Shown: one piece after another, positions 54,692 to 63,362 of the stretch | Numbering within the stretch: position 1 is the first letter of the stretch | How the letters are laid out: each line of letters opens with the position of its first letter | Source of the DNA: Geotoga petraea | GTDB lineage: Bacteria; Thermotogota; Thermotogae; Petrotogales; Petrotogaceae | NCBI RefSeq assembly: GCF_900102615.1 | Contig: NZ_FMYV01000001.1 | Span: 124,913-188,912, forward strand | DNA: 64,000 nt | Direction of reading: 5' to 3' | Notes under the pieces: model-generated | Database searches by the model: none | Seen by the model: only the letters and a program-made list of their open reading frames with translations | What the model was told of the DNA's origin: nothing | Made by a program: the position numbers and the translations under genes

Positions 54692-54708
54692 GGGAGCCAT
54701 TGGCTCCC
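54692..54708 (+). terminator. Terminator after the S1 gene
   Basis: A 7-bp stem (54692-54698 with 54702-54708) with an ATT loop, followed by TTTTTATT. Confidence 0.8.
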
Positions 54709-54781
54709 TTTTTATTATTATATGTATGGTTTTTTGTGTTAAAATATAGATGGAAAAACAAAATCAAGGGAGGTTTCGGGC

Positions 54782-56044
54782 TTGAAATATTCTAAAATCA
54801 AAGGCACACAGGATATTTTTGGTGATGATATTAAATATTGGAATTTCTTAGAAAAAAATTTGAGAGAAATTTTAATAAAATATGGTTATCATGAAATAAG
54901 AACCCCGATTTTTGAAAATACTGAATTATTCTACAGAAGTATTGGAGAAAATACTGATGTAGTACAAAAAGAAATGTATACTTTTAAAGATAAAGGCGAG
55001 AGGTCAATAACTTTAAGACCCGAAGGTACTGCTCCAACTGTAAGAGCTTATGTAGAAAACTCTATGATAAATTTTGGGCAACCTTATAAACTTTTTTATA
55101 TTGGGCCAATGTTTCGTTATGAAAAACCACAAAGTGGTAGATATAGACAATTTCATCAAGCAGGAGCAGAAATATTTGGGACAGACTTTCCCGTGGCTGA
55201 TGCTGAAGTTATTGCTATGCTTGATAAATTTTTTAAGAAAATTGGGCTTAGAGAATATTCTATAAAAATAAATTCTATAGGATCTTTAGAGAGTAGAAAT
55301 AAGTATAGGGAAGTCCTTAAAGAATATTATTCAGATAAAATAGATAATATGTGTGATGACTGTAAAAGGAGATACAATACGAATATAATGAGACTTTTAG
55401 ATTGTAAAGTTGATAAGGAGTATTCTAAAGATGCTCCCTCTATTCTTGATTCATTAACGGATGAGGATAAAGAGCATTTTGAAAATGTAAAATCTTTTTT
55501 AGATTCTTTTGAAGTTGAATACGAAATTGATTCATCAATAGTTAGAGGTTTAGATTATTATAATTTGACGGCTTTTGAAGTTGAACACAATAAGCTTGGA
55601 GCTCAATCTGTAATTGCTGGAGGAGGAAGATATGATGGTCTTGTCAAAGAATTAGGCGGTCCAAATACTCCAGCTATAGGTTTTGGTATTGGCATTGAGA
55701 GAGTTATATTGGCAATAAAAGAAGAAAAAATAGAGATAAACAATCCTGAAGAGGTAGATGTTTATATAGCTTATATTGGTAAAAAATCTGCTAAAACAGC
55801 TATAGAAATTGCCAATATTTTAAGAGATAGAGGAATAAAAACATATTTAAACATTTCAAAAAGAAATGTGAGCGGCCAACTAAAACATGCAAATAAAGTG
55901 AACGCAAAATTTTCAGTTATATTTGGTAACGAAGAAATTGAAAAAGATATAGTTACGTTCAGAGATATGGAAAGTGGAGAACAAACACAAGTAGAAAGAA
56001 GCTGGTTTGTCGATTTGATTATAGAAAAATTAAACAATAGATAA
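54782..56044 (+). CDS. hisS: Histidyl-tRNA synthetase
   Basis: A 420-aa class II synthetase starting at TTG with GGGAGG upstream. Motifs are KIKGTQDIFGDD, motif 2 GPMFRYEKPQSGRYRQFHQ, the histidine-specific VRGLDYYN and GGGRYDGL, and motif 3 GFGIGIERV. The C-terminal anticodon-binding domain ends the protein. Confidence 0.95.
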   Translation: MKYSKIKGTQDIFGDDIKYWNFLEKNLREILIKYGYHEIRTPIFENTELFYRSIGENTDVVQKEMYTFKDKGERSITLRPEGTAPTVRAYVENSMINFGQPYKLFYIGPMFRYEKPQSGRYRQFHQAGAEIFGTDFPVADAEVIAMLDKFFKKIGLREYSIKINSIGSLESRNKYREVLKEYYSDKIDNMCDDCKRRYNTNIMRLLDCKVDKEYSKDAPSILDSLTDEDKEHFENVKSFLDSFEVEYEIDSSIVRGLDYYNLTAFEVEHNKLGAQSVIAGGGRYDGLVKELGGPNTPAIGFGIGIERVILAIKEEKIEINNPEEVDVYIAYIGKKSAKTAIEIANILRDRGIKTYLNISKRNVSGQLKHANKVNAKFSVIFGNEEIEKDIVTFRDMESGEQTQVERSWFVDLIIEKLNNR

Positions 56045-56064
56045 AATTAATGGAGTTGTTATAA

Positions 56065-56883
56065 ATGATTTTAATAAGACCTTTTTTAGTTTTTATTGCA
56101 TTAATGCTTTTTTATATACCAAATTTACAATTTATTGGTATAGCCATACTGCTTTATATATATCATATATTAACAAAAAACAGGAATTCACATATTGAAA
56201 AGATGAAAGAAGTATATAAAGCAAATGGAATTGATTTTCCAATAAAAGATAGTGGCAAAAAAACTTTTGTTTGGTTGTATTTATATATATTTTCATTAAC
56301 TGTTTTGTTTTATATGGCAAACACTTTAACATCGGAAGTGTTGGCTTTAGACATTAATCAAATTGAGCAATTTCAAGTGGAACCATGGGAAAGTTATCTT
56401 TTAATAGGAAGTTTTATTTTAATGTGGGTTTCATATACTTTTATGATAAATAAAATAATTAAAGATCAATGGATTTTACAAGAGTCAGAAATCAACAATA
56501 ATATTGTTAAATATAGGTTTATAAGCTTAAGAGAAGGGAATTTTTCCATGCTTTTAAGAATATTGACCTTCAATCTGTATGAATGGTATCTTATATACAT
56601 GCTATTAAGAGAAACTGCAATGCACTATATTGAAGATGGAACTGCGACAGGGGTATACAAAAAACATATAGAAAAGCCTAAAAAAGAAGAAATAAAAAAA
56701 GAAAGTCCTTTTGAAAATTTAATTAATAAAATAAAAAACTTGGATAAGGAAGAAAAGTATTCAGTTATATTTTATGAAGTTACAAATATGCAAGCAGAAA
56801 AAGCAGAAGAAGTTTTAAAAAAGTTGCTTGAAGAAAATTATATAGATCAAGAAGAGTATGATAAGATAAAGTCATTTTTATAG
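56065..56883 (+). CDS. Membrane protein with C-terminal SHOCT-like helices, unknown
   Basis: A 272-aa protein with hydrophobic helices at about 4-36, 66-90 and 110-130 and a fourth amphipathic region near 170-190. After a lysine/glutamate-rich linker the last 30 residues (EEVLKKLLEENYIDQEEYDKI) resemble the short SHOCT oligomerisation motif. I do not recognise the membrane part. It lies 20 bases after hisS and 10 bases before the aminotransferase, so it may share the glycan operon. Confidence 0.6.
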   Translation: MILIRPFLVFIALMLFYIPNLQFIGIAILLYIYHILTKNRNSHIEKMKEVYKANGIDFPIKDSGKKTFVWLYLYIFSLTVLFYMANTLTSEVLALDINQIEQFQVEPWESYLLIGSFILMWVSYTFMINKIIKDQWILQESEINNNIVKYRFISLREGNFSMLLRILTFNLYEWYLIYMLLRETAMHYIEDGTATGVYKKHIEKPKKEEIKKESPFENLINKIKNLDKEEKYSVIFYEVTNMQAEKAEEVLKKLLEENYIDQEEYDKIKSFL

Positions 56884-56893
56884 GGGGGATTAG

Positions 56894-58144
56894 ATGATTC
56901 CGTTATCCTCTCCAAACATTGGAGAAAAAGAAATAGAATATGTTAATAATGTCCTTAAATCAAGGCATTTGGCTTTAGGACCTTATCTTCAAAAATTTGA
57001 AAAAACATTTAAAATTTTTATAGATTCTAAATATGCAATAGCAGTAAACAGTGGTACGTCTGCTTTACATCTTCTTTTAAGAGCTATAGGATTTCAAAGA
57101 GGTGATGAATTAATAACATCTTCTTTTACGTTTATATCCTCAGCAAACATTGCGGTTTTTGAAGGGGGAAAGCCCCTTTTTATAGATATAGATCCCTTTG
57201 ATTATAATATTGATATAAAAAAATTAGATAACTACATAAAAAATAAAGATATACAGAAAGTAAAAGCATTTGTAGGCGTAGATATTTTTGGGCAACCAAT
57301 AGATTGGGATTTTGTTGAAAAAACACTAAAAAACACCAAAATAAAAATTATAGAAGATTCATGTGAAGCGATAGGCTCAGAATATAATGGTAAAAAAATT
57401 GGGAAGTATGGAGTAGGTGGAACATTTGCATTTTACCCTAATAAACAAATAACTACCGGAGAGGGTGGGATGATAGTAACCGACAATGAAGAAGTCTATG
57501 AACTTACTAAATCCATGTCAAATCAAGGACGTAGTTTGAACTCAGAATGGTTAGAACACGAAAGGCTGGGTTATAATTATAGATTAGATGAAATGTCTGC
57601 AGCAATGGGCGTGGCTCAGATGGAAAGGATAGAATGGATATTAAATGAAAGAAGCAAAAAAGCAGATTATTATAACAAACTCTTTAAAGAAAATAAAAAC
57701 ATTGTTATTCCTAAAATAAACTATTTTACTACAAGAATGAGCTGGTTTGTTTATGTTTTAAGATTAGATTTAGACTGGGTATCTAAAATTATAAAATTAC
57801 CTCAATGGGTAAAAAATTTTGATTTGCCAAATACTTTAAAAAATGAAAATGTTGAAGAATGGGATGGTATATTAACTTCAATAAAAAAAATATTGAATAC
57901 TTTAATAGAAAGGCTAAATGAAAAAGGTGTTCAATGTAAAAACTATTTTTCTCCCGTTCATTTACAACCTTTTTATAAAAAAAATTGGGACTATAGTTTA
58001 GGCGATCTTCCAGTTACAGAGCTAATATCCTGCTTAACAATAGCAATACCTTTTTACACTTCAATAAATGAAAAAGACCAAAATACAGTTTATAAAATGA
58101 TCGTTGAAACCATGGGGGAAATAGAAAATGAATCAAAAAAATAA
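56894..58144 (+). CDS. DegT/DnrJ/EryC1-type sugar aminotransferase
   Basis: A 416-aa PLP enzyme that aminates a nucleotide-linked 4-keto sugar. Present are SGTSALHLLL (53-62), SSFTFISSANI (76-86), IIEDSCEAIGSEY (152-164) and the PLP lysine in YPNKQITTGEGG (Lys184). A segment at about 292-333, between FVYVLRL and LIERLNEKGVQCKNYF, is absent from typical members and is unusual. It overlaps the dehydratase by 17 bases. Together they would make a UDP-4-amino-sugar, as in bacillosamine-type pathways. Confidence 0.85.
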   Translation: MIPLSSPNIGEKEIEYVNNVLKSRHLALGPYLQKFEKTFKIFIDSKYAIAVNSGTSALHLLLRAIGFQRGDELITSSFTFISSANIAVFEGGKPLFIDIDPFDYNIDIKKLDNYIKNKDIQKVKAFVGVDIFGQPIDWDFVEKTLKNTKIKIIEDSCEAIGSEYNGKKIGKYGVGGTFAFYPNKQITTGEGGMIVTDNEEVYELTKSMSNQGRSLNSEWLEHERLGYNYRLDEMSAAMGVAQMERIEWILNERSKKADYYNKLFKENKNIVIPKINYFTTRMSWFVYVLRLDLDWVSKIIKLPQWVKNFDLPNTLKNENVEEWDGILTSIKKILNTLIERLNEKGVQCKNYFSPVHLQPFYKKNWDYSLGDLPVTELISCLTIAIPFYTSINEKDQNTVYKMIVETMGEIENESKK

Positions 58145-59966
58145 AAGAGTTGCTTATTTAATTTTAATAGACTGTTTTTTATTTCTAATATCCTATGGAT
58201 TGGCATTGCTAATAAGGTTTCAAACGGACTTTGAAGAAATGAGTAAGTATGTTTATCCAGCCTTATTAGTCCCGGTTATTAATGTTGTGATTTTTTATTT
58301 CAATAATATTTATAAGTCAATTTGGAGGTTTGCGACTTTAAAAGATTTGTCTCCTATACTTTATTCGTCAATTATCGGTTTTATGATGAATATTTTTATA
58401 TTTGTTTTTATTCAGAGATATATTTTTGATTTTGTCATATTGCCTTTTAGTGTTGCAGCGATAACTTCCTTAATGGGAGCATTTTTGATAATTTTAAGTA
58501 GGGTTATATGGTTTTCAAGAGCCAACACTACCAGCAACATAAAAATTAACAACAAAAAAAATATATTGATAATTGGCGCAGGAGATGCTGGAACAGAACT
58601 TTTGGGAGAATATTTAAGGAATCCTAATCAAGGACAAGTTTTAGGCTTTTTAGATGATGATTCATCTAAAATTGGCAGAAATATAAGGGGTGTAAAAGTT
58701 TTAGGCAGTATAGACAAAGTGAAGCATTATTCTGATAAATATAATGTAGACGAGATTATTATAGCCCTACCTTCTGCAAGTTCTGAACAAATGAAAAGTA
58801 TTATGGAAAAATTAAAAAATTTAAATTTGAAAGTAAAAACATTACCGCCAATTATAGAAATAATAAACAATAAATTATCTTTAGGTGCTTTAAGAAAAGT
58901 TAATATCTCTGATTTATTAGGTAGAAAAGAGGTTGAAGTAAATACAGAAGAAATTAGAGAATATATTTTTAATAAGAATATAATGGTTACAGGGGCCGGT
59001 GGAAGCATAGGTTCAGAAATTTGCAGGCAAGTCGCTTCTGTAAAGCCTAAAAAAATATATCTTCTTGGAAGAGGAGAAAATAGCATCTTTAAAATCAGCA
59101 AAGATCTAAAAATGAATTACCCTGACATCGAAACTGTTAATATTATTTGTGATGTAACAAATAAAAAAAGAATAGATTATATTTTTAAAACTCTGAAAAT
59201 TGATGTAGTTTTTCACACTGCTGCTCATAAACACGTCCCATTAATGGAGGAAAATCCGACTGAAGCTTTTAGAGTTAACTCATTAGGTACCTACAATGTT
59301 GCTAAGGCGTCAGGAGAAAATAATGTAGAGAGATTTATATATATTTCTACAGATAAGGCTATAAATCCAACTTCTATTATGGGATCTTCAAAAAGGTTAG
59401 GTGAAATAATAGTTCAAACTATTTCAAGTTCATATAATACAAAATATGGGATGGTTAGATTTGGTAATGTTCTTGGAAGTCGAGGAAGTGTTGTGCCAAT
59501 ATTCAAAGAGCAAATTAGAAATGGTGGCCCTGTTACAGTTACTCATCCTGAAATGAAAAGATATTTTATGACAATACCAGAAGCTGTTTCTTTAGTTCTT
59601 CAATGTGGTAAATATTCAAATAAAGGAGAAATTTTTGTTTTAGATATGGGTGAACCGGTAAAAATAGTTGATTTAGCGAAAGAATTAATCAGATTATCTG
59701 GTTTGATTCCAGATCAAGATATAAAGATAGAGTTTACAGGAATAAGAAAAGGAGAAAAGCTTTACGAAGAATTGATGCATGAAAAAGAGGAAAAGCTTAA
59801 AACTCCAAATGATAGAATTATCATATTAAAAAACAAAAAAATACTTGATAATAAATCACTTGAAACTTTATTAGAGCTTTTATATCAAGGAACTGAATTT
59901 AACAATTTAGAGCTATTAAAAGCAATAATCAAAAAACACATTCCAGAAGCAAAAGTAATTTTATAA
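58128..59966 (+). CDS. Membrane-bound nucleotide-sugar dehydratase (CapD/PglF/FlaA1-like)
   Basis: A 612-aa protein with about four N-terminal transmembrane helices (roughly 8-140), then a first nucleotide-binding segment ILIIGAGDAGTELL (about 146) and a second Rossmann domain MVTGAGGSIGSE (about 285). The active-site region STDKAINPTSIMGSSKR (about 407) shows the Met-x-x-x-Lys form of UDP-GlcNAc 4,6-dehydratases. It likely supplies the 4-keto sugar for the upstream aminotransferase. It is coupled to both neighbours by overlap or short spacing. Confidence 0.9.
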   Translation: MNQKNKRVAYLILIDCFLFLISYGLALLIRFQTDFEEMSKYVYPALLVPVINVVIFYFNNIYKSIWRFATLKDLSPILYSSIIGFMMNIFIFVFIQRYIFDFVILPFSVAAITSLMGAFLIILSRVIWFSRANTTSNIKINNKKNILIIGAGDAGTELLGEYLRNPNQGQVLGFLDDDSSKIGRNIRGVKVLGSIDKVKHYSDKYNVDEIIIALPSASSEQMKSIMEKLKNLNLKVKTLPPIIEIINNKLSLGALRKVNISDLLGRKEVEVNTEEIREYIFNKNIMVTGAGGSIGSEICRQVASVKPKKIYLLGRGENSIFKISKDLKMNYPDIETVNIICDVTNKKRIDYIFKTLKIDVVFHTAAHKHVPLMEENPTEAFRVNSLGTYNVAKASGENNVERFIYISTDKAINPTSIMGSSKRLGEIIVQTISSSYNTKYGMVRFGNVLGSRGSVVPIFKEQIRNGGPVTVTHPEMKRYFMTIPEAVSLVLQCGKYSNKGEIFVLDMGEPVKIVDLAKELIRLSGLIPDQDIKIEFTGIRKGEKLYEELMHEKEEKLKTPNDRIIILKNKKILDNKSLETLLELLYQGTEFNNLELLKAIIKKHIPEAKVIL

Positions 59967-59982
59967 ATAGAGGTAGGCAATT

Positions 59983-60894
59983 ATGGAAATAAAATACATA
60001 TTGGTATTTTCACTTTCAATAGTTTTAACTTTTTTGATGATGAAAGTAGCTAAAAAATTCAATATAGTAGATAAACCAGATAAAATATTAAAGCAGCATG
60101 AAAAAGCTACTCCTTATTTAGGTGGAGTGGCTATATTACTATCATTTTCTTTATTTGTAGATCATGGGTTTTATTTTTTGCTTTTTTCATCGATAATAAC
60201 TTTATTAGGTGTGATTGATGATATAAAAGGGATATCGGCTTTATTCAGATTTATTTCTGAATTTATAATATCCTTTTTCACTGCATATTATATTCTTGAT
60301 TATTCAAACATAATTTTGACTTTATTTTTGGCTTTTGTAGGGGTTAGTATGATAAATTCTTTCAATATGATAGATGGAATGGATGGATTGTCATCGGGAT
60401 TAGCTATGATAAGTTTGATGATTTTTTATTATTTTCTTGGATTTCAATCAATTATAATAATAATATTAGCAATTTTAGGCTTTTATTTTTATAATTATCC
60501 CCCAGCAAAAATTTTTTTGGGAGATGGTGGTTCTTACCTAATTGGTTTCATATTGTATTATTATATATTACTGATGACAAATAATTTTGGATATGGAGGT
60601 TTTTTCGTATCGCTCGTTATACTGGGTTTTTTCTTAACAGATTTAGTATGGGCATTTATAAGAAGAATTCTAAACTCGGGTAAAGTGTTTGAGGGGGATA
60701 AAGACCACATATACGATAAAGCAAGGGTTTTCTTTAAAAATGATAAAAGAATTTTAACTTTGATGTATTTAATAAACATTGTTTTTGGATTATTCTCAGT
60801 TATCACATGGAATTTTAAATATTTTGGTGTTATAATTTCATTGATAGCATTTATTTTAATCGGGTACCTATTTAAATTATATAAGAAAACTTGA
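59983..60894 (+). CDS. WecA/TagO-like polyprenyl-phosphate sugar-1-phosphate transferase
   Basis: A 303-aa membrane protein of the MraY/WecA family with about ten helices. The metal and substrate motifs are GVIDDIKG (Asp79, Asp80), NSFNMIDGMDGL and FLGDGGS. It moves HexNAc-1-phosphate to undecaprenyl phosphate and starts lipid-linked glycan. With the dehydratase and aminotransferase it forms a glycan-initiation set; target (wall polymer, surface polysaccharide or flagellin) is not shown. Confidence 0.9.
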   Translation: MEIKYILVFSLSIVLTFLMMKVAKKFNIVDKPDKILKQHEKATPYLGGVAILLSFSLFVDHGFYFLLFSSIITLLGVIDDIKGISALFRFISEFIISFFTAYYILDYSNIILTLFLAFVGVSMINSFNMIDGMDGLSSGLAMISLMIFYYFLGFQSIIIIILAILGFYFYNYPPAKIFLGDGGSYLIGFILYYYILLMTNNFGYGGFFVSLVILGFFLTDLVWAFIRRILNSGKVFEGDKDHIYDKARVFFKNDKRILTLMYLINIVFGLFSVITWNFKYFGVIISLIAFILIGYLFKLYKKT

Positions 60895-60910
60895 AAAGAG
60901 GTGTTTTTAA

Positions 60911-62191
60911 TTGGCTTTTTTAAAAGGCCTTAATAATACAAATTTAAAAATCAAGCCAAAATCGGTAGAACAATTATTTTTTGACGAATATGAAGATTCA
61001 AAAAACACTATAGAAATCTATGAAAATTATTCTTATTCTGTAGATTTTAAGTCAGGGAATTACAAATGGTTTGATGATGAATTTAATTTGTTAACAAATG
61101 AAAGTGAAGATAAACTAAGTATAGAGATAGAATACATACCTCTTATTTTAACTTACATGAGAATTAATGAATTTATGGAATCAGGCAAAAGGTCAATGCT
61201 TTCTTTTTTATCTACTGAGCTTACAAAGGTAACCAATGAATTGATTAATAAAGAAAGTATTGCCTATACTTTTGATCAAAGTGGAAGAAATGTCATGTTG
61301 TTTATCAAAAAGTTAGAAAAAGATTTATATGAACATCACATTATTGTTAATTTTGATGGTCATGATAATTATTTTGATTTGATGGCTCTTTCAAATGAAC
61401 AAAAAATAAAAAAATTTTATTCAGATTTGATAGATGAAACAAATAAATTGAGGATAAAAATATTACCAACAATAATAGAAAATATGACACAATTTTCTAA
61501 CAACATTATAGAAAAAATAAATGTTATAAAATCTCAAGATATAAAAGACATTAGAGACAAATATTTTAATATCTTTGATTTTGATATACTTGAATTTATT
61601 GAAAGAGAAGTTCACAGAACAATATTAGATGATTTAAACGAGTACATTTATTATGTGAAAACTAATTCTTATGATGAAGATTCTGAATTTAAGCCCAAAG
61701 TAGAACTTGATTTTTTAATTGAAGATATGGATTCTTTGGAAAAAGAATTAAGACAGGTTATAAATGATGCACATATTTTTAATAACAGCGAATCAGAAGA
61801 AGTTAACTACGAATTATACGATGAAATTGAGGAAGAACTTATGGAACATATGGATAAATTAATTTCAGATGAGATAATTGATGAAGATGATTTTATCATT
61901 GAAGGAAAAAGTATAATAGAAAGTTTGCAATTTGTTTACGATGATATAGATGCGGAAAAAGTAGAAATAGAAAGAAAGATACTTTTAAATATAATAAATG
62001 CTTATGGTATATCAATTATAAATGAAAATTTTAACTTGATACAAAAAATCTTTTACAAACTCAATTTAGAAGAAGAACTTGAAAAGTTGTATGAAGTTTC
62101 AGAAGATAAAAAAATCAGTGATTACAAAAAATGGTATAATAAATTATTTGAATTAACAGGTAGAAATTTAAAAAAAGAAATCAACAATTAA
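60911..62191 (+). CDS. Unrecognised acidic protein
   Basis: A 426-aa protein starting at TTG (60911) with AGAGGTG 9 bases upstream. It is soluble, Glu/Asp-rich and mostly helical, with no signal or membrane segment. Possible landmarks are the acidic EEELMEHMDKLI and WFDDEFNLL; none corresponds to a known motif I can name. It sits between the WecA-like gene and the fliS cluster and ends at a terminator. Confidence 0.55.
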   Translation: MAFLKGLNNTNLKIKPKSVEQLFFDEYEDSKNTIEIYENYSYSVDFKSGNYKWFDDEFNLLTNESEDKLSIEIEYIPLILTYMRINEFMESGKRSMLSFLSTELTKVTNELINKESIAYTFDQSGRNVMLFIKKLEKDLYEHHIIVNFDGHDNYFDLMALSNEQKIKKFYSDLIDETNKLRIKILPTIIENMTQFSNNIIEKINVIKSQDIKDIRDKYFNIFDFDILEFIEREVHRTILDDLNEYIYYVKTNSYDEDSEFKPKVELDFLIEDMDSLEKELRQVINDAHIFNNSESEEVNYELYDEIEEELMEHMDKLISDEIIDEDDFIIEGKSIIESLQFVYDDIDAEKVEIERKILLNIINAYGISIINENFNLIQKIFYKLNLEEELEKLYEVSEDKKISDYKKWYNKLFELTGRNLKKEINN

Positions 62192-62213
62192 AGCCTTTTT
62201 TTAAAGGCTTTAA
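62188..62213 (+). terminator. Terminator after the acidic protein gene
   Basis: An 11-bp perfect stem (62188-62198 with 62203-62213, TTTT loop) followed by T's. Confidence 0.85.
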
Positions 62214-62258
62214 TTTTTTAGACGATTAATATAATGAATCTTTCCAAGGAGGATTAAT

Positions 62259-62870
62259 ATGAGTGAAGAAAATATAAACTTATCTATATCAGGAATAATT
62301 AATGAGAAAAAAGAGATCCCAAAAGAAGAATATAAAAATTTTGATACAATGGTACAAAGCTACATTAATGAAACACGTGGTATTTTGACAAATATAAAGA
62401 TAAATGGGAAAGAAATTCCTTTAAATTATTATAATGAAATTAAAGGTGCTTTTTTTGAAGGAGGAGAAACTGTAGAGTTAGAGTTTTCTTCTAAAAAAGA
62501 TGTTTTAAAGGATTTGATTACCCAAGGATTTGAATATATTGAAAAACTTGAAATGAATTTAGAAAATATATCAAAAGAAGTATTGATGAACACTGAAGAA
62601 GGCCATAAAATGCTAAACAGTATAGCAGAGGGCTTTGAAGCTTTATTGAATATTTTATCCCAAGTTACAAAATTTACTGAAGATAAACTTTATACAGACG
62701 AAGATTTAGAGAAGATAAAAGAAGTAGTAACTACTATAGTAAAAGCTCAAGAGGATCAGGATTATTTAGAAGTATCAGATATAATAGATTTTGATCTTCC
62801 AGAAGTAATTAAAATTTTTGAAAAAGGATTTAAAGAAGCTGACAGAATTTTAAACGAAACATCAAATTAA
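62259..62870 (+). CDS. Unrecognised protein upstream of fliS
   Basis: A 203-aa acidic protein. GGAGG lies 7 bases before the ATG. The N-terminal third has a strand-rich ubiquitin- or TGS-like look (NLSISGIINEKKEIP, later GILTNIKINGKEI); the rest is helical (LENISKEVLMNTEEGHKMLNSIAEGFEALL). It starts a unit with fliS, only 13 bases apart. A flagellar-export role is possible from position, but no homology is recognised. Confidence 0.6.
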   Translation: MSEENINLSISGIINEKKEIPKEEYKNFDTMVQSYINETRGILTNIKINGKEIPLNYYNEIKGAFFEGGETVELEFSSKKDVLKDLITQGFEYIEKLEMNLENISKEVLMNTEEGHKMLNSIAEGFEALLNILSQVTKFTEDKLYTDEDLEKIKEVVTTIVKAQEDQDYLEVSDIIDFDLPEVIKIFEKGFKEADRILNETSN

Positions 62871-62883
62871 GAGGTGGTATAAA

Positions 62884-63318
62884 ATGTACGAGAATCCCAA
62901 TTCATCAAAATATTTAGAAAATTCGGTAAATACTGCAAGCCCTGCAAAATTGGTAGAAATGTTATACCAAAATTCTATTGAAAGATTAGAAAAATCAAAA
63001 AATATGATTAAGAACAAAAATTTTTCAGAGGCAAACAAACAAATAATCAGAGTGCAAGATATTATAACAGAATTAAATGTTTCTTTAGATTTAAAAGCTG
63101 GAGGAGAGATATCTCAAAATCTTAGAGCCTTATATAATTACATGAACAGAAGACTTATAGAAGCTAATTTGAAAAAAGATGTTGACATCTTAGATGAAGT
63201 TAAAACAATGATAAAAGATCTTTTAGAAACATGGAAAGAAGCAATGATAAAAGCAAATGAGACAGTAAAAGATTTAAATAAAAATTCTCATCAATCAAAG
63301 TTTGATGTTCAAACATAA
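62884..63318 (+). CDS. fliS: Flagellar export chaperone FliS
   Basis: A 144-aa four-helix protein that holds flagellin before export. It starts MYENPNSSKYLENSVNTASP and has ASPAKLVEMLYQNSIERL and DLKAGGEISQNLRALYNYMNRRL, standard FliS signatures. GAGGTGG precedes the ATG. A perfect hairpin follows the stop. Confidence 0.93.
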   Translation: MYENPNSSKYLENSVNTASPAKLVEMLYQNSIERLEKSKNMIKNKNFSEANKQIIRVQDIITELNVSLDLKAGGEISQNLRALYNYMNRRLIEANLKKDVDILDEVKTMIKDLLETWKEAMIKANETVKDLNKNSHQSKFDVQT

Positions 63319-63337
63319 GGGACTTAAAAAGTCCCTT
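63317..63337 (+). terminator. Terminator after fliS
   Basis: A 9-bp perfect stem (63317-63325 with 63329-63337, AAA loop) ending in TTTT. Confidence 0.85.
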
Positions 63338-63362
63338 TTATATTACTATAAGGAGTAGAAAA

